Of a DNA stretch of 64,000 bases, positions 26,386 to 34,644 are shown in pieces. The position numbers and the translations under genes were made by a program. The stretch's first letter is position 1, and the number at the start of each line of letters is the position of its first letter. The stretch is from CAISCU01 sp051861545 (lineage in GTDB: Bacteria > Bacteroidota > Bacteroidia > UKL13-3). Location of the stretch: contig JBIMKP010000023.1 in the NCBI GenBank assembly GCA_051861545.1, positions 7,143 to 71,142 of the forward strand, written 5' to 3'. Under the pieces are notes generated by a model. The model worked only from the letters and a program-made list of their open reading frames with translations, had not been told where the DNA came from and ran no database searches.

Positions 26386-28550
26386 GCTTTGCCTAATTGA
26401 ATTTGAATAACTTTTACTAATCCTAATGGAGTTCCTGGTTCTACAGATTGTTTAACAACCTTACCAACACCTTTTACTCTAACAGTTAAACCTTTACTTT
26501 CTAAAAGATAGATTGCATCTCTTAATCCCATGCCTTTAACATCGGGCACCATACCTTTATTATGAAGGAGAGGTTGAATAGCAACAGACTTATCTTGAAT
26601 CTCAGCTTTTGCCCAAATACTTTCTTCTTCAGTAATAGAATCATTATGAAAGTGATTTGAAATACCAATTTGATTTAAAACCAATTTCAAATCATCGGTA
26701 TAAGCTTTGTTCGATTGAGGCAAATCGTTGATTGTATAATGAGCCGCATATTTAAGTTCTTTATGCAAATTCAATGAAGTAGCATATACCTTATCAGCAA
26801 TTTCTTTGAAAACCGGCAATGCAACTTTAGCAGCATAATAGTTCTCTTTTCGAGGTTCACTAATCAAAACAAAACAAGAATACCTTGGTTGGTCTGCTGG
26901 AAAATAACCACAAAAAGAAGCTCTGTATATTTTACCAACTCCACCAGAATAACCTTGTTTTCCTTTAGCAATTACTGCAGTTCCTGTTTTACCTGCGTAA
27001 GAATAAAAATCACTTTTTAAAGAACTTGCAGTACCTCTACTAACAACACCTTCCATCATTGAACGCAATTGTTTAGCAGTATTTTGTGAGCATACATTTT
27101 CAACCAAAACCTTAGAAGGATATTCAATAACCTTTGAACCAGCATTTGAAACCGATTTAACCAATAGTGGCTGCATTAATTTACCATTATTAGCAACTGC
27201 ATTATAAATACTCAAAACTTGAAGTGGAGTAAATAAAACTTCATAACCAATACTCATCCAAGGTAAAGTAGTGCACGACCATTGAGGATCATTTGGTTTT
27301 CTTACATAAGGATTGGGTTCACCTGTTAGTTGTAAACCTAACTTTGAGGTTAAATTTACCTTGGCAATATGATCGTAAAACTGTTGAGGATTTCTTTGAT
27401 AAAAGCGATTGATTTGTTTTCCAAAAGCCACATTTGATGAATGTTCAAAAGCCTCTTGCATTGTTACCACACCTGTTCCTAAATGAGAATCACGCATGGT
27501 TGAACTACAGAATAATTTTTCTCCATTTTCTGCATCAACATGATCTGTTGGTTTAACATGACCATCTTCCAATAAAGCCATCATAGAAACTAGTTTCATA
27601 GTTGAACCCGGCTCCATTCTTTCACCAATGGCATAGTTAAATTTTTCGGTATATTTTCCTTCAGAAATACGGCTTAAATTGGCCATTGCTTTAATTTCAC
27701 CGGTAGCAACTTCCATTAAAATAGCTGTTCCCCATTCAGCATCATTTTCAACCAAAGTATTCATCAATGAATTTTCAGCTACATCTTGTAAATTGATATC
27801 AATAGTTGTGTAAATATCTTTTCCTTGTTGGGCGTCAATGGTACTTTCATCGTTGATTGGAATATAAGTTCCACCAGCAATTCTTTGCATGATTTGCTTA
27901 CCACGTTTTCCTCCAAGGTATTTATCAAAACTTCCTTCCAAACCTACTTTAATCACATTCGATTCATCTGCATCAAGGGCTTGTCTGAACCCAATTGTTC
28001 TTTCAGCTAAGTAACCAAAAGGCTTTTCTCTTTTAGTTCTTTCAGTAACCAGTAAACCACCTTTGTATTTACCCATTCTAAAAATAGGAAACCTACTTAG
28101 GTTTTTCATTTGGCGGAAGCTGATTTTATTCTTTAATAAATAGTATCTGTTACCTGTTTTTGTAATTTTCTTGAATAAATCTTTGTATGCTCTTGCACTT
28201 TTATCCTTGAACTCTGCCGCCATACAAATAGCAAGAGAATCTAAATCATTTTCTAGGTTTTCGTTTTTAGTAAATCCAGTTGCTTTACCATCAATTCTTA
28301 CATCATAAATAGGAACAGAAGTGGCTAATAAATTACCATTACAATCAAATATATTACCGCGAACCGGCTCCAAATTCACCTCTTTAGTGCTTAAACTTTC
28401 GGCCAAGGCAATCCATTGAGAACCCTCTTTTACCTGAATTTTAAAAATGTATGCAACAATTACAGCTCCAAACAAGAACATACAGGCAAATACTACGCCC
28501 GTGCGTATTAGTATTGCTTTTCTTGTATTGGTATTTGTATTAATTGCCAC
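26382..28550 (-). CDS. ftsI: Septal transpeptidase FtsI (PBP3-type) with C-terminal PASTA domain
   Basis: 722 residues. One N-terminal membrane helix (about 15-37) is followed by the class B PBP dimerisation domain and the transpeptidase domain, with S-x-x-K at Ser316-Lys319 (PGSTMK), S-x-N at Ser371-Asn373 (SSN) and K-T-G at Lys521-Gly523 (YAGKTGTA). The last 60 residues (from about 663) form one PASTA domain (MVPDVKGMGLRDAIYLLESK). It crosslinks septal peptidoglycan with FtsW. It overlaps the ftsL-like gene by 11 bp and murE by 4 bp. Confidence 0.96.
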   Translation of the reverse strand: MAINTNTNTRKAILIRTGVVFACMFLFGAVIVAYIFKIQVKEGSQWIALAESLSTKEVNLEPVRGNIFDCNGNLLATSVPIYDVRIDGKATGFTKNENLENDLDSLAICMAAEFKDKSARAYKDLFKKITKTGNRYYLLKNKISFRQMKNLSRFPIFRMGKYKGGLLVTERTKREKPFGYLAERTIGFRQALDADESNVIKVGLEGSFDKYLGGKRGKQIMQRIAGGTYIPINDESTIDAQQGKDIYTTIDINLQDVAENSLMNTLVENDAEWGTAILMEVATGEIKAMANLSRISEGKYTEKFNYAIGERMEPGSTMKLVSMMALLEDGHVKPTDHVDAENGEKLFCSSTMRDSHLGTGVVTMQEAFEHSSNVAFGKQINRFYQRNPQQFYDHIAKVNLTSKLGLQLTGEPNPYVRKPNDPQWSCTTLPWMSIGYEVLFTPLQVLSIYNAVANNGKLMQPLLVKSVSNAGSKVIEYPSKVLVENVCSQNTAKQLRSMMEGVVSRGTASSLKSDFYSYAGKTGTAVIAKGKQGYSGGVGKIYRASFCGYFPADQPRYSCFVLISEPRKENYYAAKVALPVFKEIADKVYATSLNLHKELKYAAHYTINDLPQSNKAYTDDLKLVLNQIGISNHFHNDSITEEESIWAKAEIQDKSVAIQPLLHNKGMVPDVKGMGLRDAIYLLESKGLTVRVKGVGKVVKQSVEPGTPLGLVKVIQIQLGKA

Positions 28551-28944
28551 TATATGTTATTTTACTTGGAGGTGTTTTTAATTCTTTAATTCCTGTTTTT
28601 TCTAATCTTTTTGCAACTGAACTTTGTCTACTTTCACCCATCAATTCGCTTAGTACAGTTATATATTCACTTCTTAAATCTTTAACTTCATTATTTAGTT
28701 TATTGGTTTTACGAATAGTTTTTTCGGCGGTATGACTATTATAAATAAACAACACAACCAATAAGAAAACATAAGCCAAAAACGGAGCTTGTTTTGAAAG
28801 CTGAGCTCTATTTAAACTGAAATCGAAATCAGCAAATTTTTTCATCCTTTCGGTGAATTTTACCGATTCTTTATCAGTTGGTTTTTGTTCTTCTATTTCT
28901 TCAACTATCCTATTCATTCTTTTAAACCAAAGCCTTTTCTGCAA
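28540..28944 (-). CDS. ftsL: FtsL-like divisome membrane protein
   Basis: 134 residues: a cytoplasmic N-terminus of about 48 residues, a single membrane helix (AYVFLLVVLFIYNSH) and a periplasmic coiled-coil segment (EKTIRKTNKLNNEVKDLRSE). FtsL is poorly conserved; the call rests on size, bitopic topology and position between rsmH (23-bp overlap) and ftsI (11-bp overlap). FtsL partners FtsB and FtsQ to activate FtsWI. The cytoplasmic part is longer than in E. coli. Confidence 0.8.
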   Translation of the reverse strand: MQKRLWFKRMNRIVEEIEEQKPTDKESVKFTERMKKFADFDFSLNRAQLSKQAPFLAYVFLLVVLFIYNSHTAEKTIRKTNKLNNEVKDLRSEYITVLSELMGESRQSSVAKRLEKTGIKELKTPPSKITYSGN

Positions 28945-29839
28945 TTCTTAATTTTGCGCTTCTCGAACGAGGATTTCTTTGTAATTCCTCATCAGAAGCC
29001 GTTATAACTTTTCGGTTCATTTGTTCAAAGGGACGAATTAGATTTCCATAAAAATCTTTAATGGCTTCACCTTCAAAATTCCCTGTAGCCATAAAGTTTT
29101 TCACTAATCTGTCTTCAAGTGAGTGATAGCTCATCACAACCAATTTTCCACCTGGAGCTAAGACCTTTGAACTTTGCTCTAAGAAACTTTTCAAAACATC
29201 CATTTCACGGTTCACTTCAATTCTTAATGCTTGAAAAACTTGGGCAAAGAATTTATAATCACCAAACTTTGGAGTATATCTTTTTAATGCCTCTTTTAGA
29301 TGAATAACTTTTGTAATTTGTAGCTGACTTCTATAAGCAACAATTGCAGCAGCTAAAGCACGAGAATTTTTCAGCTCACCATATAAATAAAAGAGATTCG
29401 CCAAATTTTCTTCCTTATAATCATTAAGAATATCTGCAGCATTCATTCCAGTTTGTGCATTCATTCTCATATCGAGCTCAGCATCATCAAACCTAAAAGA
29501 GAAACCTCTTCCTGCTTCATCAAACTGATGTGATGAAACACCTAAATCTGCAAGAATTCCATTTACAGGGACCTTATTTTGATACAAAAGATGGTTCTCC
29601 ATAAACTCGAAATTTTGGTCAATAAAAACCAATCTTTCATCCTTAGGTATATTATTCTTTGCATCCTCATCTTGGTCGAATGCTACTAAAGTTCCTTTTT
29701 TTCCTAATAGATTTAAAATCGCTTTTGAATGTCCACCACCACCAAAAGTAACATCAACATAAACTCCATCTTTTTGAATAGCTAAACCATCCAAACATTC
29801 AGAAAGCATTACAGGAGCATGGTATTTATTTTCCATCAT
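28922..29839 (-). CDS. rsmH: 16S rRNA (cytosine-1402-N4)-methyltransferase
   Basis: 305 residues. The SAM-binding motif VDVTFGGGGHSKAILNLL is near the N-terminus, and further conserved blocks are ILADLGVSSHQFDEAGRGFS, YFFAQ-like KFFAQVFQALRIEVNREMD and MSYHSLEDRLVK. It methylates C1402 of 16S rRNA in the ribosomal decoding centre. Formerly MraW, it is the second gene of dcw, overlapping mraZ by 14 bp. Confidence 0.97.
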   Translation of the reverse strand: MMENKYHAPVMLSECLDGLAIQKDGVYVDVTFGGGGHSKAILNLLGKKGTLVAFDQDEDAKNNIPKDERLVFIDQNFEFMENHLLYQNKVPVNGILADLGVSSHQFDEAGRGFSFRFDDAELDMRMNAQTGMNAADILNDYKEENLANLFYLYGELKNSRALAAAIVAYRSQLQITKVIHLKEALKRYTPKFGDYKFFAQVFQALRIEVNREMDVLKSFLEQSSKVLAPGGKLVVMSYHSLEDRLVKNFMATGNFEGEAIKDFYGNLIRPFEQMNRKVITASDEELQRNPRSRSAKLRIAEKALV

Positions 29840-30296
29840 TGTCCTCCTTTTTTCTGTTACTCATTACCTCTTCTGCCAAAGCACTGAAATCTGATGGCTC
29901 TTCATCTAACATTTTTTCGTACTCAGCTTTATTCCAAATTTCAATTTTGTTACCATAAGCCAGTAAAATCAAATCACCTTCAAGATTTGCATATTCCTGA
30001 AGTGATTTTGGTAACAAAACACGAGATGCATTATCCATATCCAACTTAGAAGCACCTCTTAAAAAATAACGTTTAAAGGTTCTTTCCTTCTGGATATAAT
30101 CACTCAGCTTATTAATTTCCTCAGCAATGCTTTGCCATTCATTACTTGGATAAAGCACACAACACTTTTCAAAACCACGGTTAATAAAAAATGAATCAGC
30201 GGCCTCTTTGGGAAGCTGCTTTTTCAAGGCAGACGGTATCATTAACCGTCCCTTGGCATCCATTTTACATTCATATTCTCCGTGAAGCTGCGTCAT
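29826..30296 (-). CDS. mraZ: Transcriptional regulator MraZ
   Basis: 156 residues with two SpoVT/AbrB-like half-domains: YECKMDAKGRLMIPSALKKQ (about 9-28) and LDMDNASRVLLPKSLQEY (about 80-97). MraZ forms a ring and represses its own dcw promoter by binding short repeats upstream. Such repeats are visible at 30336-30366. First gene of the dcw operon. Confidence 0.96.
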   Translation of the reverse strand: MTQLHGEYECKMDAKGRLMIPSALKKQLPKEAADSFFINRGFEKCCVLYPSNEWQSIAEEINKLSDYIQKERTFKRYFLRGASKLDMDNASRVLLPKSLQEYANLEGDLILLAYGNKIEIWNKAEYEKMLDEEPSDFSALAEEVMSNRKKEDNDGK

Positions 30297-30320
30297 TATT
30301 GAGCTATAGCAATTGCAGGG

Positions 30321-30366
30321 TAAAAGTAATTACATTTTTCCACTTTTCACCACTTTTCCCCACTTG
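30321..30366 (-). promoter_or_regulatory. dcw promoter with three MraZ-type boxes
   Basis: On the minus strand, three copies of AAGTGGnnAA-like sequence lie exactly 10 bp apart: GTGGG, GTGGT, GTGGA, each followed by a GAAAA/AAAAA spacer (plus-strand CAC at 30341, 30351, 30361). Downstream is TACTTTTA (30321-30328), a 7/8 match to the -7 box TAnnTTTG, 24 bp before the mraZ start. Known MraZ operators are GTGG/TGGG-type repeats with 10-bp period, so autoregulation by occluding the -33 region is the likely reading. Confidence 0.75.
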
Positions 30367-30404
30367 TGTATATTAACATGGGTTATCCACAAGGTTGTGA
30401 ATAG
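30365..30404. promoter_or_regulatory. Group of DnaA-box-like sites upstream of mraZ
   Basis: TTATCCACA at 30383-30391 is a perfect match to the classical DnaA box. The opposite-strand CTATTCACA (30396-30404) and ATATACACA (30365-30373) each have one mismatch to TTATnCACA. The first two face each other 4 bp apart. They may tie division-gene expression to DnaA. The near matches alone could be chance in AT-rich DNA. Confidence 0.45.
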
Positions 30405-30492
30405 TGCTCAGGACCAATAAATACAAGCACTTCAAGTAGGAAAAATGTCGCAATTAAAAAAATGTCGCGTTGAAAACTGTTGGAAGCTTTTG

Positions 30493-30500
30493 TACCTTGC
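30493..30500 (+). promoter_or_regulatory. Candidate -7 box of the retropepsin-like gene
   Basis: TACCTTGC resembles TAnnTTTG and lies 12 bp before the chosen ATG (30513). A TTG occurs at about 30471, 20 bp upstream. Just before it, the 11-mer AAAAATGTCGC occurs twice (30441-30451 and 30458-30468), a possible operator. Confidence 0.3.
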
Positions 30501-30512
30501 CAAAAAAAAATT

Positions 30513-30947
30513 ATGTCTAAAAAAGTAGAAATAGATATCGAAGCAATCGAAATTGAAGAAGAAAATTACCACTTGTTTATTTCGGCAAAAGCTGGAAGAA
30601 AAAAAGTAAGGCTTTTGCTCGATACTGGAGCATCAAAAACGGTTTTTGATTTGGAGCAAATAGCTGAAATTTCAGGCAAAAAGAATGAAATACATAAAAC
30701 AGAATCTGTTGGATTGGGTGCATCAAAAGTTGAAACCAGCTTGTTTAACTTAAGTAGTTTGAATATTGGAGAAATAAAATTAAAGAATCCTGAAATAGCG
30801 ATTTTAGATATTTCACATGTAAATATGGCTTATCAGGCGGCAGGAATCCCGCAAATACAAGGAATTTTAGGCAGCGATATTCTAATGAAAACCAAAGCCA
30901 TTATTGATTACGGGAAATTAAAATTGAAGCTAAAAATTAAAGAATAA
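30513..30947 (+). CDS. Retropepsin-like aspartic protease
   Basis: 144 residues from ATG 30513. An upstream TTG at 30480 is open but falls in the promoter region and adds a non-conserved extension, so ATG is preferred. The active-site motif is LLLDTGASKTVF (Asp37-Thr38-Gly39), followed by the flap region (ESVGLGASKVE) and ILGSDILMKTKAIIDYGKLK, as in single-domain clan AA proteases that work as dimers. There is no signal peptide, so it is probably cytoplasmic. Divergent from mraZ. Substrate unknown. Confidence 0.85.
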   Translation: MSKKVEIDIEAIEIEEENYHLFISAKAGRKKVRLLLDTGASKTVFDLEQIAEISGKKNEIHKTESVGLGASKVETSLFNLSSLNIGEIKLKNPEIAILDISHVNMAYQAAGIPQIQGILGSDILMKTKAIIDYGKLKLKLKIKE

Positions 30948-30967
30948 TACTCCGAAAAGAATTCTTT

Positions 30968-31459
30968 CTATTCTTTGTCTTCTAATAATTCATCAGCACT
31001 TTCACCCATGTGTTCCATAGAAAACTTGGCATCATCTGCTAATTCTCCTTTGGGATATTTTGCAAGAAATTGCTCGTATCTAGCTTTTGCAGCTTCATAA
31101 TCTTGAATATTGTTTTCTAAAGTATAGGCCGATAAAAACATAGCTTCTTCAACCATTGGTGATGAAGGATAATCTTTAACTAATCTATCTAAAAATTCTA
31201 CAGATTCTTTTGGTTGATCTAAATAAATTCCCTTTTGTGCTGCTTTAAAAAGAAACTCGGCACTTTGCTGGTCATCAGGATATTTTGTAGCAAAATCGAC
31301 ATAAGCGGTTTTCAATTTTTGAATCAATTCATCACTAAATGCACTGTCACCAGCTTCTAAATCTTTAATAGATTTTAATGCTTTTTCTTTGGGCGATTGA
31401 CAAGCAAATACTGTTAATACAGCAACAAACACGAATGAGAATTTAAATATATTTTTCAT
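30968..31459 (-). CDS. TPR-type outer membrane lipoprotein (BamD/CpoB-like)
   Basis: 163 residues with a lipoprotein signal (lipobox VFAC, Cys20). The mature part holds about three tetratricopeptide helix pairs: FLFKAAQKGIYLDQPKESVE, AMFLSAYTLENNIQDYEAAK and YEQFLAKYPKGELADDAKFS. The repeats resemble those of BamD and CpoB, but the protein is much shorter than BamD. It follows the CoA-binding gene by 6 bp on the same strand. Function unknown; an adaptor at the envelope is likely. Confidence 0.8.
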   Translation of the reverse strand: MKNIFKFSFVFVAVLTVFACQSPKEKALKSIKDLEAGDSAFSDELIQKLKTAYVDFATKYPDDQQSAEFLFKAAQKGIYLDQPKESVEFLDRLVKDYPSSPMVEEAMFLSAYTLENNIQDYEAAKARYEQFLAKYPKGELADDAKFSMEHMGESADELLEDKE

Positions 31460-31465
31460 TAGACT

Positions 31466-31825
31466 TTAATATTGTTTAGTACTTAAAAGGACCAATGTAC
31501 AGGCTTCTAAAGCCTGAATACCATTAGATTCCAAACGATTTTCGAATATAGGATTTTCAGTTCCTGGATTAAAAACAACTCTTTTAGGCTTTAGTTTGAT
31601 GATAGATTCTTCCATTTCAACTTGTAAACTTGGATTTACATACATAGTTACTGTATCAAAATCGTTAGTTTCAGGCCATTCTCTGCTAATTTCTTTTCCT
31701 TCAACCTCACCTTTTTGTTTTCCGAATAAAAATGTCTCGTGTCCATACGACCTCAACATCATTTCTGCCTTATATGAATACCTATCTGGTTTTGAACTGG
31801 CACCAATTATGAGCGTTTTTTTCAT
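31466..31825 (-). CDS. Small CoA-binding (Rossmann) domain protein
   Basis: 119 residues from the ATG at 31825 (MKKTLIIGASSKPDRYSYKA). The frame is open further upstream to 31918, but those 31 residues lack the family pattern. The short CoA_binding_2 family is recognisable from GASSKPDRYSY, ETFLFGKQKGEVEGKEI, DFDTVTMYVNPSLQ and RVVFNPGTENP. It probably binds CoA or a nucleotide; no catalytic role is known. It diverges from pheT. Confidence 0.85.
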   Translation of the reverse strand: MKKTLIIGASSKPDRYSYKAEMMLRSYGHETFLFGKQKGEVEGKEISREWPETNDFDTVTMYVNPSLQVEMEESIIKLKPKRVVFNPGTENPIFENRLESNGIQALEACTLVLLSTKQY

Positions 31826-31931
31826 GATTATGCAAAGTAAATCAAAAAAAGTAGGCCAATTACCATAGGATTTCCACAAAACAAGGGGCAAACATGAAGT
31901 TTTGCTTATTTTCGCCAAGTTTTATTTAGAT

Positions 31932-34346
31932 ATGAAAATAAGTTACAATTGGTTAAAAAAATTTATAGACCTTTCTATTAGTCCGGAAGAAACCGACAAA
32001 TTGCTTACAGGTTCTGGTTTGGAAGTTGAAGATATTTCCTCATTTTACAGCATTCCTGGAGGCTTAGAAGGTATTGTTATTGGACATGTTTTAGAAAGAA
32101 AGCAACATCCAAATGCAGATAAACTTAGTGTTTGTTTGGTTGATATTGGTTTAACTGAACCTAAACAAATTGTTTGTGGAGCCCCAAATGTTGCTGCTGG
32201 ACAAAAAGTTTTAGTTGCAACAGTTGGTTCAACAGTTCACCCAAGTAAAGGAGAGCCTTTTGAAATCAAAAAAGCAAAAATTAGAGGTGAAGTTAGCGAA
32301 GGAATGATTTGTGCTGAAGATGAATTAAGTCTTGGTGAAAGTCATGATGGAATTTTAGTTCTGCCACAGGAATATGAAGTTGGGGCAAATGCTAGCAAAT
32401 ATTTTCCTGTTTATAACGATTATCTAATTGAAATAGGTTTAACTGCTAACAGAGGCGATGCTGCTAGTCATTTAGGTGTTGCTAGAGATTTACATGCACT
32501 TACTGGTGCTAAAATTATTCTTCCTGAATTAAAAATTAATTCTTATAGAAAACCTTGCCCTATTGCTGTTGATATTCAATATTCAGAAGCTTGCAAAAGA
32601 TATTCTGGATTATCAGTTTCAGGAATTACTGTTAAAGAATCTCCAGATTGGTTAAAAAACAGTTTGTCGGTTTTAGGTTTAAAGCCTATTAATCAGGTTG
32701 TTGATGTTACCAATTATGTTTTACATAGCATTGGACAACCTTTACATGCTTTTGATGCTGATAAAATTTCAGGAAATAAAATTATTGTTAAACAAGCCAA
32801 TGTTGGAGAAACATTTGTAACACTTGATGGTGTAGAAAGAAAACTTCATGGTCATGAATGTATGATTGCAGATACCAACCAAAACTTAGCTTTAGCTGGA
32901 GTATTTGGAGGAAAAGATTCTGGAATTGAAAACACAACTACAAATATTTTCATAGAAAGTGCCTTCTTTGCAGGAAGTTATACCAGAAAAAGCGCTAAAT
33001 CACATGCATTAAATACTGATGCAAGTTTCAGGTTTGAAAGAGGAACAGACCCTGAAATCACCATTTTTGCTGCCGAATGGGCTGCTATGCTAATAAGCGA
33101 AATTGGTGGTGGCGAAATTTCAGCAATAGTTGATGTCTATCCTGAAAAAATAGAACCTGCTAAAATTACTTTTAATGTTTCTAAATCAAATCAATTAATC
33201 GGACAAGAAATATCTAAAGAGAGAATTCTTGAAATATTAAATCGACTTGAAATAAAAATTCTCTCAGATAAAGGAAATGAACTTGAATTAGAAGTTCCAG
33301 CATACAGACCTGATGTTACCAGACAAGCAGATATTACCGAAGAAATTCTTAGGATTTATGGCTTGAATAATATTGAAATGGGAACCAGTATTAAATCGAG
33401 TATGAGTTTTAGTGAAGATGAATTTGGTTTAAAACTAAAAAACAAACTTGCTGTATTTTTAAGTTCAAATGGTTTTTTAGAAATCGCAACTAACTCACTT
33501 ACAAAAAGTTCGTATTATACCGAGGATGAATTAAAAGCCGCTGTTTATTTAAAAAATCCATTAAGCAGTGATTTAGACATCATGCGATTAAACATGATGA
33601 ACAGCACTTTAGAGGCGATTCAATATAATAATAACAGAAAACAAAGCGATTTAAGGTTTTTTGAATTTGGCAAGACTTATTCAAAACAGGGTGATGAAAA
33701 TCAATTGAATTCTTATGCAGAGAAGAAGCATTTGATATTGGCATCACATGGCAGAAAGCAGCCAGAATCGTGGAATACACAAACTGATGAATTTGGATAT
33801 TATCAATTAAAACAAGTGATAGAACAATTACTTGAGTTAAGTGGATTTGAAAAATGGGAATGGAAATATCCTGAAGAAGCTAGTTTAGAAAACGCAGCTG
33901 AAATCAGCATAAAAAACAAAACTGTTGCTTTTTTAGGTAATATCCCATCAAACAAAACCAAAAAATTTGATGTAGATAAAAACGTTTGGTTTGCAGATAT
34001 TGATTGGTCAACCTGGTTGATATTAGCGAAAGACAATAAGTTTAAACTAAAACCGGTATCAATTTACCCTGCTGTTAGAAGAGATTTGGCATTATTATTA
34101 GATGAGCAAGTTGCATACAGAGATTTAGAGAAAATTGCTAAAAAATCGGCTGGTAACTTATTAAAAACAGTGAATATTTTCGACTTTTACCAAGGTGATA
34201 AAATTGAAAAAGGGAAAAAATCGTATGCACTAAGTTTTATTTTACAAGACGATAATAAAACTCTAACTGACCAAGAAATTGAAGATTGTATGAAGAAATT
34301 AATTCAACAATTTGAAAAAGAAGCAGGAGCAAAACTAAGGGCTTAA
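31932..34346 (+). CDS. pheT: Phenylalanine--tRNA ligase beta subunit
   Basis: 804 residues from the ATG at 31932, which gives the canonical start KISYNWLKKFIDL. An upstream TTG at 31902 would add ten residues and overlaps a -7-like box (TATTTTCG, 31907-31914). Domains in order are: EMAP-type tRNA-binding (VIGHVLERKQHPNADKLSVC, about 42-155), B3/B4 (about 210-390), B5 (about 400-475), the catalytic-like core (about 480-700, PLSSDLDIMRLNMMNSTLEA) and the ferredoxin-fold anticodon-binding domain at the C-terminus (PVSIYPAVRRDLALLLDE). pheS is not in the window. It is followed 1 bp later by a coiled-coil gene, then zapA. Confidence 0.97.
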   Translation: MKISYNWLKKFIDLSISPEETDKLLTGSGLEVEDISSFYSIPGGLEGIVIGHVLERKQHPNADKLSVCLVDIGLTEPKQIVCGAPNVAAGQKVLVATVGSTVHPSKGEPFEIKKAKIRGEVSEGMICAEDELSLGESHDGILVLPQEYEVGANASKYFPVYNDYLIEIGLTANRGDAASHLGVARDLHALTGAKIILPELKINSYRKPCPIAVDIQYSEACKRYSGLSVSGITVKESPDWLKNSLSVLGLKPINQVVDVTNYVLHSIGQPLHAFDADKISGNKIIVKQANVGETFVTLDGVERKLHGHECMIADTNQNLALAGVFGGKDSGIENTTTNIFIESAFFAGSYTRKSAKSHALNTDASFRFERGTDPEITIFAAEWAAMLISEIGGGEISAIVDVYPEKIEPAKITFNVSKSNQLIGQEISKERILEILNRLEIKILSDKGNELELEVPAYRPDVTRQADITEEILRIYGLNNIEMGTSIKSSMSFSEDEFGLKLKNKLAVFLSSNGFLEIATNSLTKSSYYTEDELKAAVYLKNPLSSDLDIMRLNMMNSTLEAIQYNNNRKQSDLRFFEFGKTYSKQGDENQLNSYAEKKHLILASHGRKQPESWNTQTDEFGYYQLKQVIEQLLELSGFEKWEWKYPEEASLENAAEISIKNKTVAFLGNIPSNKTKKFDVDKNVWFADIDWSTWLILAKDNKFKLKPVSIYPAVRRDLALLLDEQVAYRDLEKIAKKSAGNLLKTVNIFDFYQGDKIEKGKKSYALSFILQDDNKTLTDQEIEDCMKKLIQQFEKEAGAKLRA

Positions 34347-34347
34347 G

Positions 34348-34644
34348 ATGTTAACTAGGCAAAACGACAAGTATTTACAAGAAATAAAACTGAAGGTAAT
34401 TTACCTCACGGAAGAGCTGCAAATGCTGAGAAATGAGGTGAATCAACTAAAAAATGAAAAAGAAAAATTAAAAAAAGAAATAGTAGAAAAGCAACAAAGC
34501 ATAGAAATCTTAGAAGAAAAGAATAAAATTGCTAAACTTGCTGAGGGAATTCATCTCTCGAAACTGGATATGAAATCTGTTAAAACTGAAATTAACAGAC
34601 AGCTCCGTGAGATAGATGAATGCATCAGGTTGTTAAACCAGTGA
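34348..34644 (+). CDS. Short coiled-coil protein overlapping zapA
   Basis: 98 residues, almost entirely heptad coiled coil (about 8-62, e.g. LRNEVNQLKNEKEKLKKEIV), with a short helical tail. It has no signal peptide or membrane helix. It starts 1 bp after pheT and overlaps zapA by 25 bp, so the two are translated together. Its size and form resemble ZapB of E. coli, a coiled-coil partner of ZapA. I infer a divisome-associated role; sequence homology to ZapB is not evident. Confidence 0.8.
   Translation: MLTRQNDKYLQEIKLKVIYLTEELQMLRNEVNQLKNEKEKLKKEIVEKQQSIEILEEKNKIAKLAEGIHLSKLDMKSVKTEINRQLREIDECIRLLNQ

Noticed and set aside
30365..30404. Replication origin at the DnaA-like boxes
   Set aside because: Only three boxes, no dnaA or dnaN nearby, and no obvious AT-rich unwinding array; a regulatory role is the simpler reading.
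31902..31931. TTG start of pheT at 31902
   Set aside because: It overlaps a -7-like box and adds ten residues before the canonical KISYNWL start at 31932.
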